Source of the DNA: an uncultured bacterium
GTDB taxonomy: Bacteria > Bacillota > Clostridia > Oscillospirales > Oscillospiraceae
Reading direction: 5' to 3'
DNA length: 33,529 nucleotides
NCBI GenBank assembly: GCA_945873205.1
Contig: CAMCCC010000024.1
Location: 1-33,529 of the forward strand
Positions within the stretch are counted from its first letter, which is position 1. Each line of letters starts with the position of its first letter. The notes beneath the pieces were generated by a model that saw nothing but the letters and a program-made list of their open reading frames with translations, was not told the DNA's origin and ran no database searches. Below are positions 1-7,146 of the stretch, piece after piece. The translations under genes and the position numbers were made by a program.

Positions 1-91
1 CCGCCAGCTTTGCATCCGGGTTCTCCGCATATTCGGGGATGTGCCGCACCTGGGCAATTTTTCCGCAGCCAATGATACCAATGTTAATCAT
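1..91 (-). CDS. Gfo/Idh/MocA family oxidoreductase, N-terminal fragment (window edge)
   Basis: Only the first 30 codons are inside the window. They encode MINIGIIGCGKIAQ followed by VRHIPEYAENPDAKL, the glycine-rich GxxGxG NAD(P)-binding loop and the 'H-P...' helix typical of the Gfo/Idh/MocA dehydrogenase family. The ATG is preceded at 9 nt by an AAGGAGG ribosome binding site, and it starts 28 nt after the stop of the sugar permease, so it is very likely the last visible gene of that operon. Enzymes of this family next to ribose-type transporters usually oxidise a hydroxyl of the imported sugar or cyclitol (for example myo-inositol). The specific substrate cannot be told from this fragment. 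Confidence 0.85.
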   Translation of the reverse strand, partial: MINIGIIGCGKIAQVRHIPEYAENPDAKLA

Positions 92-119
92 GGGTTCTCT
101 CCTCCTTATCCGCAGTTGA

Positions 120-1163
120 TCAGGCGCTTTCCTTCTTCTGCAGCAGCACGGCAAAGATGATGATCAGGCCCTTGACCGCATCGCAGAGGAAGGTGGGGAC
201 GCCAACAGTATTGAGAATGTTGTTCATGACGCCGATGATAAGCATACCGAGGAAGGCGCCGATCAGGCTGCCCCGGCCGCCGGACATGGCGGTGCCGCCC
301 ACGATGACGGCGGCGATGGCGTCCATTTCATAGCCGTTGCCGGCGTTGGCAAAGTCCATGGAGCCGATGCGGGCGATGTAGATCACAGCGGCAATGGCGC
401 ACATGACGCCGCCCAGGGCGTAGATGCGGCGCTTGACGGAGTTGACATTGATGCCGGAGAGCTTGGCCGCCCGCTCGTTGGAGCCGATGGCAATGGTCTG
501 CCGGCCGAAGGCGGTGCGGGTGAAGACAATGTGCATGATGATGACGATAATCACCCAGTACAGAATGGGCAGAACCACCTGACCGCCCACCTTGGCGGAG
601 GCGATCAGCTTGAAGCCGGCAGGGATCTCGGGGTTAAACTGCTTGGTGAGCTGCTGGGTCACGGAGCGGAACACCTTCATGGTGCCCAGGGTGGCGATGA
701 AGGGGGGCAGCTTGCCGTAAGCGATCAGTGCGCCGTTGAGCTGGCCGAAGAGATAACCGGCCAGGATGGTCAGCAGGATGGCCAGCACATAGGCCAGAGG
801 GCCCGTGATGCCCAGGGAGGCAAGCAGGCCGTTGCTGGGTGCCAGCAGGTACATCAGGATGGCGCCCAGGGCGCAGAGCATGGAGCCAACGGACAGGTCG
901 ATGCCGCCGCTGATGATGATAAAGCACATGCCCAGGGCGATAACACCCTGATAGGCGTTGTTGCGCAGGATGTTGAGCCAGGCCATGCCCATCTTGCCGA
1001 ACATGCCGCCGAAGGAACCGGCGTTGACCCACATGACCACGCACTGGATCAGCACCATGACCACCAGTGCAAACACGGTGGAAAACAGCGCGTTATTGGA
1101 CCAGTTTTCTTTGAACCAGCTGATTGCGCCGGACTGATTATCTTCAAGTCTTCTCTTTTCCAT
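120..1163 (-). CDS. Ribose-type sugar ABC transporter permease (RbsC/BPD_transp_2 family)
   Basis: A 347-residue, very hydrophobic protein with about eight to ten membrane segments and the family signatures GIDLSVGS (about residue 90) and GSNERAAKLSGI in the cytoplasmic loop that docks the ATPase; the C-terminal half has the usual AVIVGGTAMSGGRGS stretch. It forms the membrane channel of a carbohydrate uptake system of the CUT2 class. The start is taken as the ATG at 1163 because GAGAGGG sits just upstream; a GTG five codons earlier is possible. It begins 1 nt after the ATPase stop, so the two are translationally coupled. Substrate is unknown; the neighbouring dehydrogenase hints at ribose, a rare pentose or inositol. 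Confidence 0.93.
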   Translation of the reverse strand: MEKRRLEDNQSGAISWFKENWSNNALFSTVFALVVMVLIQCVVMWVNAGSFGGMFGKMGMAWLNILRNNAYQGVIALGMCFIIISGGIDLSVGSMLCALGAILMYLLAPSNGLLASLGITGPLAYVLAILLTILAGYLFGQLNGALIAYGKLPPFIATLGTMKVFRSVTQQLTKQFNPEIPAGFKLIASAKVGGQVVLPILYWVIIVIIMHIVFTRTAFGRQTIAIGSNERAAKLSGINVNSVKRRIYALGGVMCAIAAVIYIARIGSMDFANAGNGYEMDAIAAVIVGGTAMSGGRGSLIGAFLGMLIIGVMNNILNTVGVPTFLCDAVKGLIIIFAVLLQKKESA

Positions 1164-1164
1164 T

Positions 1165-2670
1165 TTAGACCCTCTCACTTTCTTTCTGATTGCCGCCTGT
1201 TGCCAGATACATAATATTGTGCTCGTTCATGTCCTCGCCGCTGACTTCGCCCACCTGGCGGCCGTGGAACATCACAAGGCTCCTGTCACAGACGCGCATG
1301 ATCTCCTGTGCCTCGGAGGACAGCACCACGATGGCTACCCCCTGGGCGGCCAGACGGCGGATGATGGTATAAATCTCTTCCTTGGCGCCCACGTCAACAC
1401 CCTGGGTGGGGTTGTCCAGAATCAGCACCTTGGGGTCGGAGATAAGCCACTTGGCAAGCACCACTTTTTGCTGGTTGCCGCCGGAAAGACTGGTGATCAG
1501 GTCTTTCCTGTCGCCCATTTTGATGCGCAGGTCATCCACCTGCTTTGCAAACAGGCGCTCCTGCATGGCCTGGTCGATAAAACCACGCTTTTTCATCCTT
1601 GGCAGGTAGACGATGGAACCGTTGTCCAGAATGGACATATCCTTGAGAATGGCGTTTTCCTTCCGGTTTCTGGGCAGATAGGCAAGGCCGCTATCCAGGG
1701 CCTGGTGGGTGTTGTGCATATGTACCTCTTTGCCGGCCAGACAGATCCTGCCGGTATATTTGCCGCCGTTCATGGCGCCGAACACGGTCTGGAACAGCTC
1801 GCTGCGGCCATCACCCAGAAGGCCCGTGACGCCCAGCACTTCGCCCTGACGGACAGAGAGGGAAATGTCATGGAAATGCACGCCGTCAGAGAGATTCTCC
1901 AGCCGCAGCATCTCCTCGCCGTAGTCGCACTTTTCGGCATTGGTATCGCTCAGCACCTCGTGGCCCACCATGTAGGCTGCCAGCTGCTTGGTCGTGGTTT
2001 CGGCCACCTTGCCCTCCGCCACCATCCGGCCGTCCCGCAGGACGGTGAAGCGGTCACAGATTTCCATCACCTCGCCTAGCTTGTGGGAGATGAAGATGAT
2101 CCCCACGCCCTGCTCCTTCAGGGTGCGCATCATGGCAAACACCCGCTGAATCTCCGGCTCCGTGAGGGAGGTGGTGGGCTCGTCCATGATGATGATGGAG
2201 GCATCCTGCATCAGTGCGCGGCAAATTTCCACAATCTGCTTATAGGAGGCGTCCAGGGTTCTGACCATGGCGCAGGGGTCAAGGTCAATGTTCATGCGCT
2301 GGAAAAGCTCCCTGGTTTTCTCCTGCATCCGTTTGGCGTCCAGGAACACCCGCTTTTTCGGCAGGTGGGTCAGGAACATATTTTCATAGATGGTCAGGTC
2401 ATTGATCAGGTTCAGCTCCTGATGGATGAAGCCGATGCCCGCGTCCAGAGAATCCACCGGGGAGGCAAAGCTCTGCACCTGGCCGTCCAGGCTGATGCTG
2501 CCGCTGTCCGCCGGGAGAACGCCGCCTAGAATGTTCATCAGGGTGGACTTGCCGGCGCCGTTTTCGCCCAGCAGCGCGCATATCTCGCCGGTAGACAGCT
2601 TGAAGTCCACGTCCTGAAGCACATTATTGGCCCCGAAGGACTTGTTGATTTTTTCCATTGAAAGATTCAA
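1165..2670 (-). CDS. Ribose-type sugar ABC transporter ATP-binding protein (RbsA/MglA type, two fused NBDs)
   Basis: A 501-residue tandem ATPase. The first nucleotide-binding domain has Walker A GENGAGKST (about residues 35-43), signature region and Walker B IIIMDEPTTSLTE. The second has the degenerate P-loop GLLGDGRSE normal for this family, the LSGGNQQK signature and Walker B VLILDNPTQGVD. It energises import of the sugar delivered by the binding protein. The start is taken as TTG at 2670 because GGAAGTG lies 5 nt upstream; the ATG at 2658 has no close ribosome binding site. It follows the binding-protein gene across a 186-nt gap that contains a strong hairpin. Confidence 0.94.
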   Translation of the reverse strand: MNLSMEKINKSFGANNVLQDVDFKLSTGEICALLGENGAGKSTLMNILGGVLPADSGSISLDGQVQSFASPVDSLDAGIGFIHQELNLINDLTIYENMFLTHLPKKRVFLDAKRMQEKTRELFQRMNIDLDPCAMVRTLDASYKQIVEICRALMQDASIIIMDEPTTSLTEPEIQRVFAMMRTLKEQGVGIIFISHKLGEVMEICDRFTVLRDGRMVAEGKVAETTTKQLAAYMVGHEVLSDTNAEKCDYGEEMLRLENLSDGVHFHDISLSVRQGEVLGVTGLLGDGRSELFQTVFGAMNGGKYTGRICLAGKEVHMHNTHQALDSGLAYLPRNRKENAILKDMSILDNGSIVYLPRMKKRGFIDQAMQERLFAKQVDDLRIKMGDRKDLITSLSGGNQQKVVLAKWLISDPKVLILDNPTQGVDVGAKEEIYTIIRRLAAQGVAIVVLSSEAQEIMRVCDRSLVMFHGRQVGEVSGEDMNEHNIMYLATGGNQKESERV

Positions 2671-2798
2671 TCGATCACTTCCGTTTTCTTTTGGTTTGTC
2701 TTTTTAAGATACCTTTTCTTCAAAAAACTGCCAAGGAGCCGGGCACTTTTTCAAAGAAAAGGCAAAAGCTCCCCGCGCTGCGGGACAGATAAGATTTG

Positions 2799-2833
2799 AA
2801 AAAGGGCTATGGCTATAAAGCCATAGCCCTTTT
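2799..2833 (-). terminator. Strong intercistronic hairpin after the binding-protein gene
   Basis: A perfect 15-bp stem (2800-2814 with 2819-2833, loop ATAA) lies 24 nt after the binding-protein stop. Read on the minus strand it ends in TTTTT. It looks like a leaky terminator or a 3'-end stabilising stem that gives more binding protein than ATPase and permease, a common arrangement in such operons. Confidence 0.8.
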
Positions 2834-2856
2834 ACGGTTGCATTTGTGCTATGTTA

Positions 2857-3861
2857 TCAGTACACAGTATTGTTGGGATCCAGGAAGTCAGCCACGTTCT
2901 CAGCAGAAACGATGGTGGTGGGGATAACAACAACGCTCTCAGCGGTGCCGCCGTTCATCAGGTCAATAGCGGTCTTGATGGCGTCCTGAACCATGGCGGG
3001 GCTGTACAGTGCGCTGGCAGGGCCCAGGTCGGCATACTTCTCGTCTGCGATCATGCGGAAGTACTCCTGGCAGCCGCCGCCGCCGGTGATGGCCTTAATG
3101 TCGGTACGGCCGGCCTCGGTGATGGCCTGGATGGAGCCGATAGAGGTCTCGTCGTCCATGGAGAACACAGCGTCGATCTGGGGATTCTTCTCCAGAACGT
3201 CAGCCATGACGGTCAGGCCGTCGTCACGGGCAAAGGACTCGATCTGGACTTCAAAGACGTTGGTCTTGTCGTAGTTGATCTCGTCCAGGTAGGCATAGAA
3301 GCCTTCCTTGCGCAGCTCGCACACGGAGCCGGAGGAGGGCACGTCCATCACAACGATGCTGGCGCCGTCGCCAACCTTGTCGGTGATGTACTTTGCAGAC
3401 TGGTAGCCCATGTCATAGTTGTCGCCGGTGACCTTGTAAATGCCTTCGCACTTTACATCAACGTCGAAGTTGACAACGGGGATGCCGGCGTCAATGACTT
3501 CCTGCAGAGCGGTCTCCATGCCGGTCCACTGGGGCCAGGAGACAACAACGGTTGCGCCCCATGCCATCAGGTCCTGCAGAGCGGCGGTCATTTCAGCAGC
3601 GTCGGCAGAAGTGGTGATCTTGTACTCCAGGTTGTTGTCCTTGCAGTATTTCTCTGCATAGTAGGCAACACCGGCGACCCAGCCGTGGGTCACGTCAGGG
3701 GCGGCAATGCCGACCTTGACAACGGGAGCAGCAGCGGGAGCTTCGGCAGCGGGTGCCTCAGCAGCGGGGGCTTCGGCGGCGGGAGCCTCGGTCTTTGCGC
3801 CGCAGGCGCAGAGAGCGAAGACCATGACTGCTGCCAGAAGCAGAGCGATGAGTTTTTTCAT
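2857..3861 (-). CDS. Sugar-binding lipoprotein of the ABC transporter (Peripla_BP_4/RbsB family)
   Basis: A 334-residue secreted lipoprotein. The signal peptide MKKLIALLLAAVMVFALCAC ends in lipobox LCAC with the lipidated Cys at residue 20. An Ala-Pro-Glu linker of four EAPAA units follows, then a two-lobed type-1 periplasmic-binding fold with DVTHGWVAGVAYYAEKY near the start and VFSMDDETSIGSIQAITEAG in the middle. It captures the sugar outside the cell and hands it to the permease. It is the first gene of the operon, with GGAGG 7 nt before the ATG and a sigma-A promoter about 140 nt upstream. The Asp/Glu-rich, Trp-containing binding face is compatible with a polyol or sugar, but the ligand cannot be assigned. 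Confidence 0.93.
   Translation of the reverse strand: MKKLIALLLAAVMVFALCACGAKTEAPAAEAPAAEAPAAEAPAAAPVVKVGIAAPDVTHGWVAGVAYYAEKYCKDNNLEYKITTSADAAEMTAALQDLMAWGATVVVSWPQWTGMETALQEVIDAGIPVVNFDVDVKCEGIYKVTGDNYDMGYQSAKYITDKVGDGASIVVMDVPSSGSVCELRKEGFYAYLDEINYDKTNVFEVQIESFARDDGLTVMADVLEKNPQIDAVFSMDDETSIGSIQAITEAGRTDIKAITGGGGCQEYFRMIADEKYADLGPASALYSPAMVQDAIKTAIDLMNGGTAESVVVIPTTIVSAENVADFLDPNNTVY
3730..3789 (-). repeat. Four 15-bp in-frame repeats encoding the EAPAA linker
   Basis: Four consecutive copies of a 15-bp unit code for EAPAA (residues 25-44) just after the lipidated cysteine. Such low-complexity linkers tether binding proteins to the membrane; copy number could vary by slippage between strains. 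Confidence 0.85.
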
Positions 3862-4007
3862 TTCGTTTCCTCCATTGTAATTATTTTATTCCCGGCTATG
3901 CCGGTGAACTTACAGAATATACGCTGCGTTGTGAGATGTTGCAAAGAACGTCGATTTTTAAAACCAAAAGGCCATGACATTCATGCACATTCCACAATGC
4001 GTCTGTA

Positions 4008-4036
4008 AGTATAGCACACGAAAAAGAGCCTGTCAA
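4008..4036 (-). promoter_or_regulatory. Sigma-A promoter of the sugar ABC operon
   Basis: On the minus strand TTGACA (4031-4036), a 17-bp spacer and TATACT (4008-4013). The transcript would start near 4001 and have a leader of about 140 nt before the binding-protein ATG. No clear repressor site or riboswitch was recognised in that leader; the rest of the 380-bp divergent gap holds only the two promoters. Confidence 0.8.
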
Positions 4037-4182
4037 TTCCATTAGGCCCTTGGCGCTGAGGAGATTTTCTGTGCCGGGCGAAGCAGCATCCTGATAAGAT
4101 CAGAATGCCCGAAGATTTTGGGATTGGCTGCCTGTTTCCTGCACGCATCACTCCCTTTCTTTTGCAAAACTTCCATTTCCTG

Positions 4183-4211
4183 TTGACAAATAGATATTGT
4201 GGTGATATCAT
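4183..4211 (+). promoter_or_regulatory. Sigma-A promoter of the SPFH/RHH operon
   Basis: TTGACA at 4183-4188, a 17-bp spacer and TATCAT at 4206-4211, about 30 nt before the ATG of the SPFH gene and just upstream of an AAGGAGG ribosome binding site (4226-4232). Confidence 0.82.
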
Positions 4212-4220
4212 TCTGATATC
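4193..4220 (+). promoter_or_regulatory. Candidate operator: three GATAT repeats at 11-bp spacing across the -10 box
   Basis: GATAT begins at 4193, 4204 and 4215, exactly 11 bp apart. The last two also form the palindrome GATATCA-TTC-TGATATC (4204-4220), which contains the -10 box. Ribbon-helix-helix repressors of the Arc type bind half-sites on one DNA face about one helical turn apart. The second gene of this operon encodes such a protein, so autoregulation is a reasonable inference. Confidence 0.55.
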
Positions 4221-4241
4221 AAGTTAAGGAGGAAGCTCAAA

Positions 4242-5285
4242 ATGGAAGAAAAACTTCTCAACAATAAGAAAAACGGCATGGGCGTGCTGCTGGTGCTGGT
4301 CGCGTCCTATATCGTGGCCATCGGGATGATCGTTTTCGGCGCCATTCAGATGGAGGCCTGTCGGTATCTGCTGGGCGTACCGGTGTTCGTGGTGGGCACG
4401 GTCTGGGCCTGCCTGGGCTGGATCTTCTTCTGCGGCTTGAAGGTGCTCAAGCCCCAGGAGGCCCTGGTGCTGACCCTGTTCGGCAAGTACATCGGCACGC
4501 TGAAGGGGGAGGGCTTCTACTTTGTGAATCCCTTCTGCACCGGCGTCAACCCCGCCGCCAACACCAAGCTGAGCCAGAGCGGCGATGTGGACGGCGGCAA
4601 CAGCAACGCCCTGCTCAACGCTGCGCTGAAAAGCTCCGGCGCCCAGGTCACCGCCAGCGGCGACGGCATGGGCAAGAAGATTTCCCTCAAGGTCATGACC
4701 CTGTCCAACTCCCGCCAGAAGATCAATGACTGCCTGGGCAACCCGGTGGAGATCAGCATCGCCGTCATGTGGCGGGTGGTAGACACCGCCAAGGCCGTAT
4801 TCAACGTGGATAACTACAAGGAGTACCTGTCCCTCCAGTGCGACAGCGCGGTGCGGAACATCGTGCGCATCTATCCCTATGACGTGGCCCCCGGGGTCGA
4901 CACCACCGGCGACGGTCAGGCCGACGAGGGCAGCCTTCGCGGCTCCAGCGAGACCGTGGCAAAGCGCATCCGGGATGAGATTCAGGCCAAGGTGCAGGAG
5001 GCCGGCATCGAGGTGCTGGAGGCCCGCATCACCTACCTGGCCTACGCCCCGGAGATCGCCGCTGTCATGCTCCAGCGCCAGCAGGCTTCCGCCATCATCG
5101 ACGCCCGCAAGATGATTGTGGACGGCGCCGTGGGTATGGTGGAGATGGCCCTGGCCCGGCTCAACGAGGGCGGTATGGTGGCGCTGGATGAGGAGCGTAA
5201 GGCCGCCATGGTGTCCAACCTGCTGGTGGTGCTCTGCGGCAATAAGGACGCCCAGCCCATCGTCAACTCCGGCAGCCTGTATTAA
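4242..5285 (+). CDS. SPFH/band-7 domain membrane protein
   Basis: A 347-residue protein with two N-terminal membrane segments (about residues 13-36 and 43-66). The SPFH/prohibitin fold then starts at about 70 ([29 protein letters not shown]) and includes [24 protein letters not shown] and [28 protein letters not shown], the last being the coiled-coil flank that drives oligomerisation. Family members build ring-like or raft-like membrane scaffolds. A Gly/Ser/Asn-rich insert at about residues 100-150 interrupts the usual beta-sheet region. ATG is set by AAGGAGG 9 nt upstream. It is followed after 3 nt by a small DNA-binding protein gene, a pairing suggesting that membrane state and gene control are linked. 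The physiological role is unknown. Confidence 0.9.
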   Translation: MEEKLLNNKKNGMGVLLVLVASYIVAIGMIVFGAIQMEACRYLLGVPVFVVGTVWACLGWIFFCGLKVLKPQEALVLTLFGKYIGTLKGEGFYFVNPFCTGVNPAANTKLSQSGDVDGGNSNALLNAALKSSGAQVTASGDGMGKKISLKVMTLSNSRQKINDCLGNPVEISIAVMWRVVDTAKAVFNVDNYKEYLSLQCDSAVRNIVRIYPYDVAPGVDTTGDGQADEGSLRGSSETVAKRIRDEIQAKVQEAGIEVLEARITYLAYAPEIAAVMLQRQQASAIIDARKMIVDGAVGMVEMALARLNEGGMVALDEERKAAMVSNLLVVLCGNKDAQPIVNSGSLY

Positions 5286-5288
5286 GCC

Positions 5289-5492
5289 ATGGCAGACAAC
5301 GCGAAGAAACAGGTGCCCCTGCGCCTGTCCCCCAAGCTGTATGCGGCCATCGCCTCCTGGGCGGAGGACGACTTCCGTTCCATCAACGGCCAGATCGAGT
5401 ACCTGCTGACGGAATGTGTCAAGCAGCGGAAAAAGAACGGCAAGTATGTCTCCGACACCATCGATGAGCCCCTGGAGCTGGACATCAGCTAA
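5289..5492 (+). CDS. Small ribbon-helix-helix (Arc-like) DNA-binding protein
   Basis: A 67-residue protein. [20 protein letters not shown] followed by [24 protein letters not shown] is the beta-strand/helix/helix of Arc/CopG-type ribbon-helix-helix proteins, with Arg/Lys/Gln side chains on the strand for reading the major groove. An acidic tail follows ([13 protein letters not shown]). It starts only 3 nt after the SPFH stop with no strong ribosome binding site of its own, so it is probably coupled to SPFH translation. The phased GATAT repeats in the operon promoter are a natural target. No toxin gene is adjacent, so an antitoxin role is not supported here. Confidence 0.82.
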   Translation: MADNAKKQVPLRLSPKLYAAIASWAEDDFRSINGQIEYLLTECVKQRKKNGKYVSDTIDEPLELDIS

Positions 5493-5501
5493 GAACCATT
5501 G

Positions 5502-5528
5502 GGGCTGCCCGTCCATTCCGGGCAGCCC
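5502..5528 (+). terminator. GC-rich hairpin after the SPFH/RHH operon
   Basis: A 10-bp stem, GGGCTGCCCG with CGGGCAGCCC and a 7-nt loop, lies 9 nt after the RHH stop. It is followed by an A tract rather than T residues, so it may be a 3' end stabiliser or inefficient terminator. Confidence 0.5.
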
Positions 5529-5557
5529 AAAAAAATCAAAAAATTTTTGAAAAGCTA

Positions 5558-5586
5558 TTGACAAAAAGCGATGCATTTGTTATTAT
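5558..5586 (+). promoter_or_regulatory. tRNA operon promoter
   Basis: TTGACA (5558-5563), 17-bp spacer, TATTAT (5581-5586); the mature tRNA-Asp begins 12 nt downstream of the -10 box. Confidence 0.88.
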
Positions 5587-5597
5587 AACCAAGCCGT

Positions 5598-5674
5598 GGC
5601 CGAGTGGTTCAGTCGGTTAGAACGCCGGCCTGTCACGCCGGAGGTCGAGGGTTCAAGTCCCTTCTCGGTCGCCA
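5598..5674 (+). tRNA. tRNA-Asp (anticodon GTC)
   Basis: Full cloverleaf: acceptor GGCCGAG pairs with CTCGGTC (one G-U), D arm GTTC/GAAC, anticodon stem CCGGC/GCCGG with loop CTGTCAC, T arm GAGGG-TTCAAGT-CCCTT, discriminator G and encoded CCA. First of a two-tRNA transcript. Confidence 0.95.
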
Positions 5675-5675
5675 C

Positions 5676-5700
5676 ATATGCCCCGAACTTCGGGGCATAT
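5676..5700 (+). other. Spacer hairpin between the two tRNAs
   Basis: ATATGCCCCG pairs with CGGGGCATAT around the loop AACTT. It has no T run, so it is more likely a processing element separating the two tRNA precursors than a terminator. Confidence 0.7.
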
Positions 5701-5705
5701 ACTTT

Positions 5706-5781
<76 letters not shown>

Positions 5782-5820
5782 TCGTCGAAGCAAAGTCCGC
5801 TTTGCTCCGGCGATTTTTTT
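5782..5820 (+). terminator. Terminator of the tRNA-Asp/tRNA-Thr transcript
   Basis: Outer stem TCGTCG/CGGCGA, inner stem GCAAAG/CTTTGC with loop TCCG, then a seven-T run (5814-5820), directly after the CCA of tRNA-Thr. Confidence 0.88.
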
Positions 5821-5861
5821 ATGCAAAAATCGCCATCCGCCCGCTCTCTTGCTTCTCCTCT

Positions 5862-5896
5862 CCAACACAAACCCACTTCGTTGGGCTTTGTGTTGG
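5862..5896 (+). repeat. 35-nt conserved-core hairpin, copy 1 (downstream of tRNA-Thr)
   Basis: Arm CCAACACAAA (5862-5871), core CCCACTTCGTTGGG (5872-5885), one unpaired C, arm TTTGTGTTGG (5887-5896). A second copy with the same core and different but still complementary arms lies at 31036-31070, also after a tRNA terminator. It is probably a dispersed structured element. Confidence 0.75.
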
Positions 5897-5969
5897 TATT
5901 TCGATAAAAAGGATTCTTTCGAGAATCAGGCTTTTTTGCGTCTGAATTGTTCTGAAATCCGGCAGCCGA

Positions 5970-6048
5970 TTTTCCCCGACCCACGGGAGGGGAAAAGTGC
6001 AGAAATATCGCCCAGCAAAGGGTTTCAAATTGAACTGTTCGCTGGGCG
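5970..6048 (+). other. Non-coding stretch with two inverted repeats
   Basis: The 358-bp gap 5821-6178 has no supportable gene. Besides the 5862-5896 hairpin it holds TTTTCCCC/GGGGAAAA (5970-5977 with 5989-5996) and CGCCCAGC/GCTGGGCG (6009-6016 with 6041-6048), the second followed by CTTTTC. Their roles are unknown. Confidence 0.55.
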
Positions 6049-6066
6049 CTTTTCATTGTGTTTTGC

Positions 6067-6112
6067 GAACGGTCACAGTAGCTTACTCAGCTGTGGCCGT
6101 TCTTGCTTTTTT
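6067..6112 (+). terminator. Terminator-like hairpin upstream of the small lipoprotein gene
   Basis: A 12-bp stem with one G-U (6067-6078 with 6091-6102), then TTGCTTTTTT. There is no recognised gene just upstream, so it may be the relic end of a lost transcription unit. Confidence 0.65.
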
Positions 6113-6130
6113 CCTGCCGTGTGATAAGAT
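6103..6130 (+). promoter_or_regulatory. Possible promoter of the AT-rich gene pair
   Basis: TTGCTT (6103-6108), 16-bp spacer, TAAGAT (6125-6130), about 48 nt before the lipoprotein ATG. The boxes are only fair matches and overlap the T run of the preceding hairpin. Confidence 0.4.
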
Positions 6131-6178
6131 GGAATCAAACAAAGCAACAAATCGGAATTGATGGAGGTAGTGTGAATT

Positions 6179-6583
6179 ATGAAAAAGATTGTATGTGCAA
6201 TGCTATGTATTCTGCTTGTATTTAGTTTGAGTGCTTGTGGCGGAAATGTTAATGAAGTAAATACGCATAATGCAGAATCTGAAACATATTCTGAAGAGGA
6301 CATTGCAGCTGCTATTGACACCATAAAAAAAGAGTTTAAGAGCAACTGGAATGGATGTACTCTTACAGAAATTTATTATGCAGGGGATGACAGCTCTAAA
6401 GACCATCAAGATTGGGCTGATAGGAACAATGCAGATGAAGTCATTGTTTTGCTATCTTCATTCGATGTTGATTCATCTGGAGGAGATGGTTCTCTGAATC
6501 CAAATAGTACATACAATGATTGGAAGTGGATTTTAGTTAGAACAAACGGCGGACAATGGCAACATGTTGACCATGGATATTAA
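6179..6583 (+). CDS. Small AT-rich lipoprotein of unknown function
   Basis: 134 residues. The signal peptide MKKIVCAMLCILLVFSLSAC has lipobox LSAC with Cys 20; after it come an acidic segment, a helical stretch (SEEDIAAAIDTIKKEFKSNW) and a C-terminal part ending WQHVDHGY. Short Firmicute lipoproteins with this layout and a terminal 'W...DHGY' are common but functionally unassigned. GGAGG lies about 10 nt before the ATG. Codon use is clearly AT-rich compared with all flanking genes, and a GNAT acetyltransferase of the same composition follows 29 nt downstream, so the pair was probably acquired together. The exact function is not recognisable. Confidence 0.8.
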   Translation: MKKIVCAMLCILLVFSLSACGGNVNEVNTHNAESETYSEEDIAAAIDTIKKEFKSNWNGCTLTEIYYAGDDSSKDHQDWADRNNADEVIVLLSSFDVDSSGGDGSLNPNSTYNDWKWILVRTNGGQWQHVDHGY

Positions 6584-6612
6584 AATAAATTCCGGTATGC
6601 TGGAGGAAACCT

Positions 6613-7041
6613 GTGATAAGAAACTTTAAAGAAAACGATCTATTGATTGTTATGCAGATATGGCTTGATACAAATATCAAAGCACATCGATTCATACCGA
6701 AAGAATATTGGATTGACAATTATGCAATGGTAAAAGATACATTGCCACAGGCAGAAATATATGTCTATGAAGATGATAACACCAATCGAATTGATGGCTT
6801 TATTGGATTAACGGGCAATTATATTGAGGGAATATTTGTAAGAGAAACGATTCAGTCAAAAGGGGTCGGCAAACAATTATTGAATTATGCAAAAGGAATC
6901 AAATCATCTTTGAGATTAAGCGTTTACCAAAAGAATACAAGAGCAATAGCTTTTTATCAGAGAGAACAGTTTGTAATTCATTCCGAAAACATTGATGATA
7001 GTACCAATGAAAAGGAATTCATTATGGTTTGGAATAAATAG
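6613..7041 (+). CDS. GNAT family N-acetyltransferase (YjaB-like)
   Basis: 142 residues with the GNAT fold: N-terminal MIRNFKENDLLIVMQIW, acetyl-CoA binding motif QSKGVGKQLL at about residues 77-86, and the C-terminal motif NTRAIAFYQREQF. It would move an acetyl group from acetyl-CoA to an amine; the overall pattern is closest to the YjaB type, whose reported targets include protein lysines, but the substrate cannot be deduced. The start is GTG at 6613, fixed by GGAGG 6 nt upstream. It is strongly AT-rich like its upstream neighbour and unlike the rest of the window, suggesting transfer from a low-GC Firmicute. Confidence 0.86.
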   Translation: MIRNFKENDLLIVMQIWLDTNIKAHRFIPKEYWIDNYAMVKDTLPQAEIYVYEDDNTNRIDGFIGLTGNYIEGIFVRETIQSKGVGKQLLNYAKGIKSSLRLSVYQKNTRAIAFYQREQFVIHSENIDDSTNEKEFIMVWNK

Positions 7042-7059
7042 ACAACTTCCAGGCTGAAC

Positions 7060-7139
7060 AAGGGACGGCATCCCTTTTACACTGTTTTGCTATTTAAGCC
7101 AAACGGCGTGACCACGAAGGCCACACCGTTTGCATTTTT
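7060..7139 (+). terminator. Two successive terminator-like hairpins after the GNAT gene
   Basis: First AAGGGA/TCCCTT (7060-7065 with 7071-7076) running into TTTT. Then a longer stem, CAAACGG at 7100-7106 pairing with CCGTTTG at 7126-7132 with GTG-CC/GG-CAC inside, followed by TTTTT at 7135-7139. Together they end the AT-rich transcript. Confidence 0.75.
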
Positions 7140-7146
7140 CATGATT

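Noticed and set aside
3981-4211. 76-codon minus-strand open frame in the divergent promoter region
   Set aside because: Covers both mapped promoters and has no ribosome binding site.
5289-5492. Toxin-antitoxin pair with the RHH protein as antitoxin
   Set aside because: The partner is a 347-residue membrane SPFH protein, not a toxin-sized or toxin-like gene.
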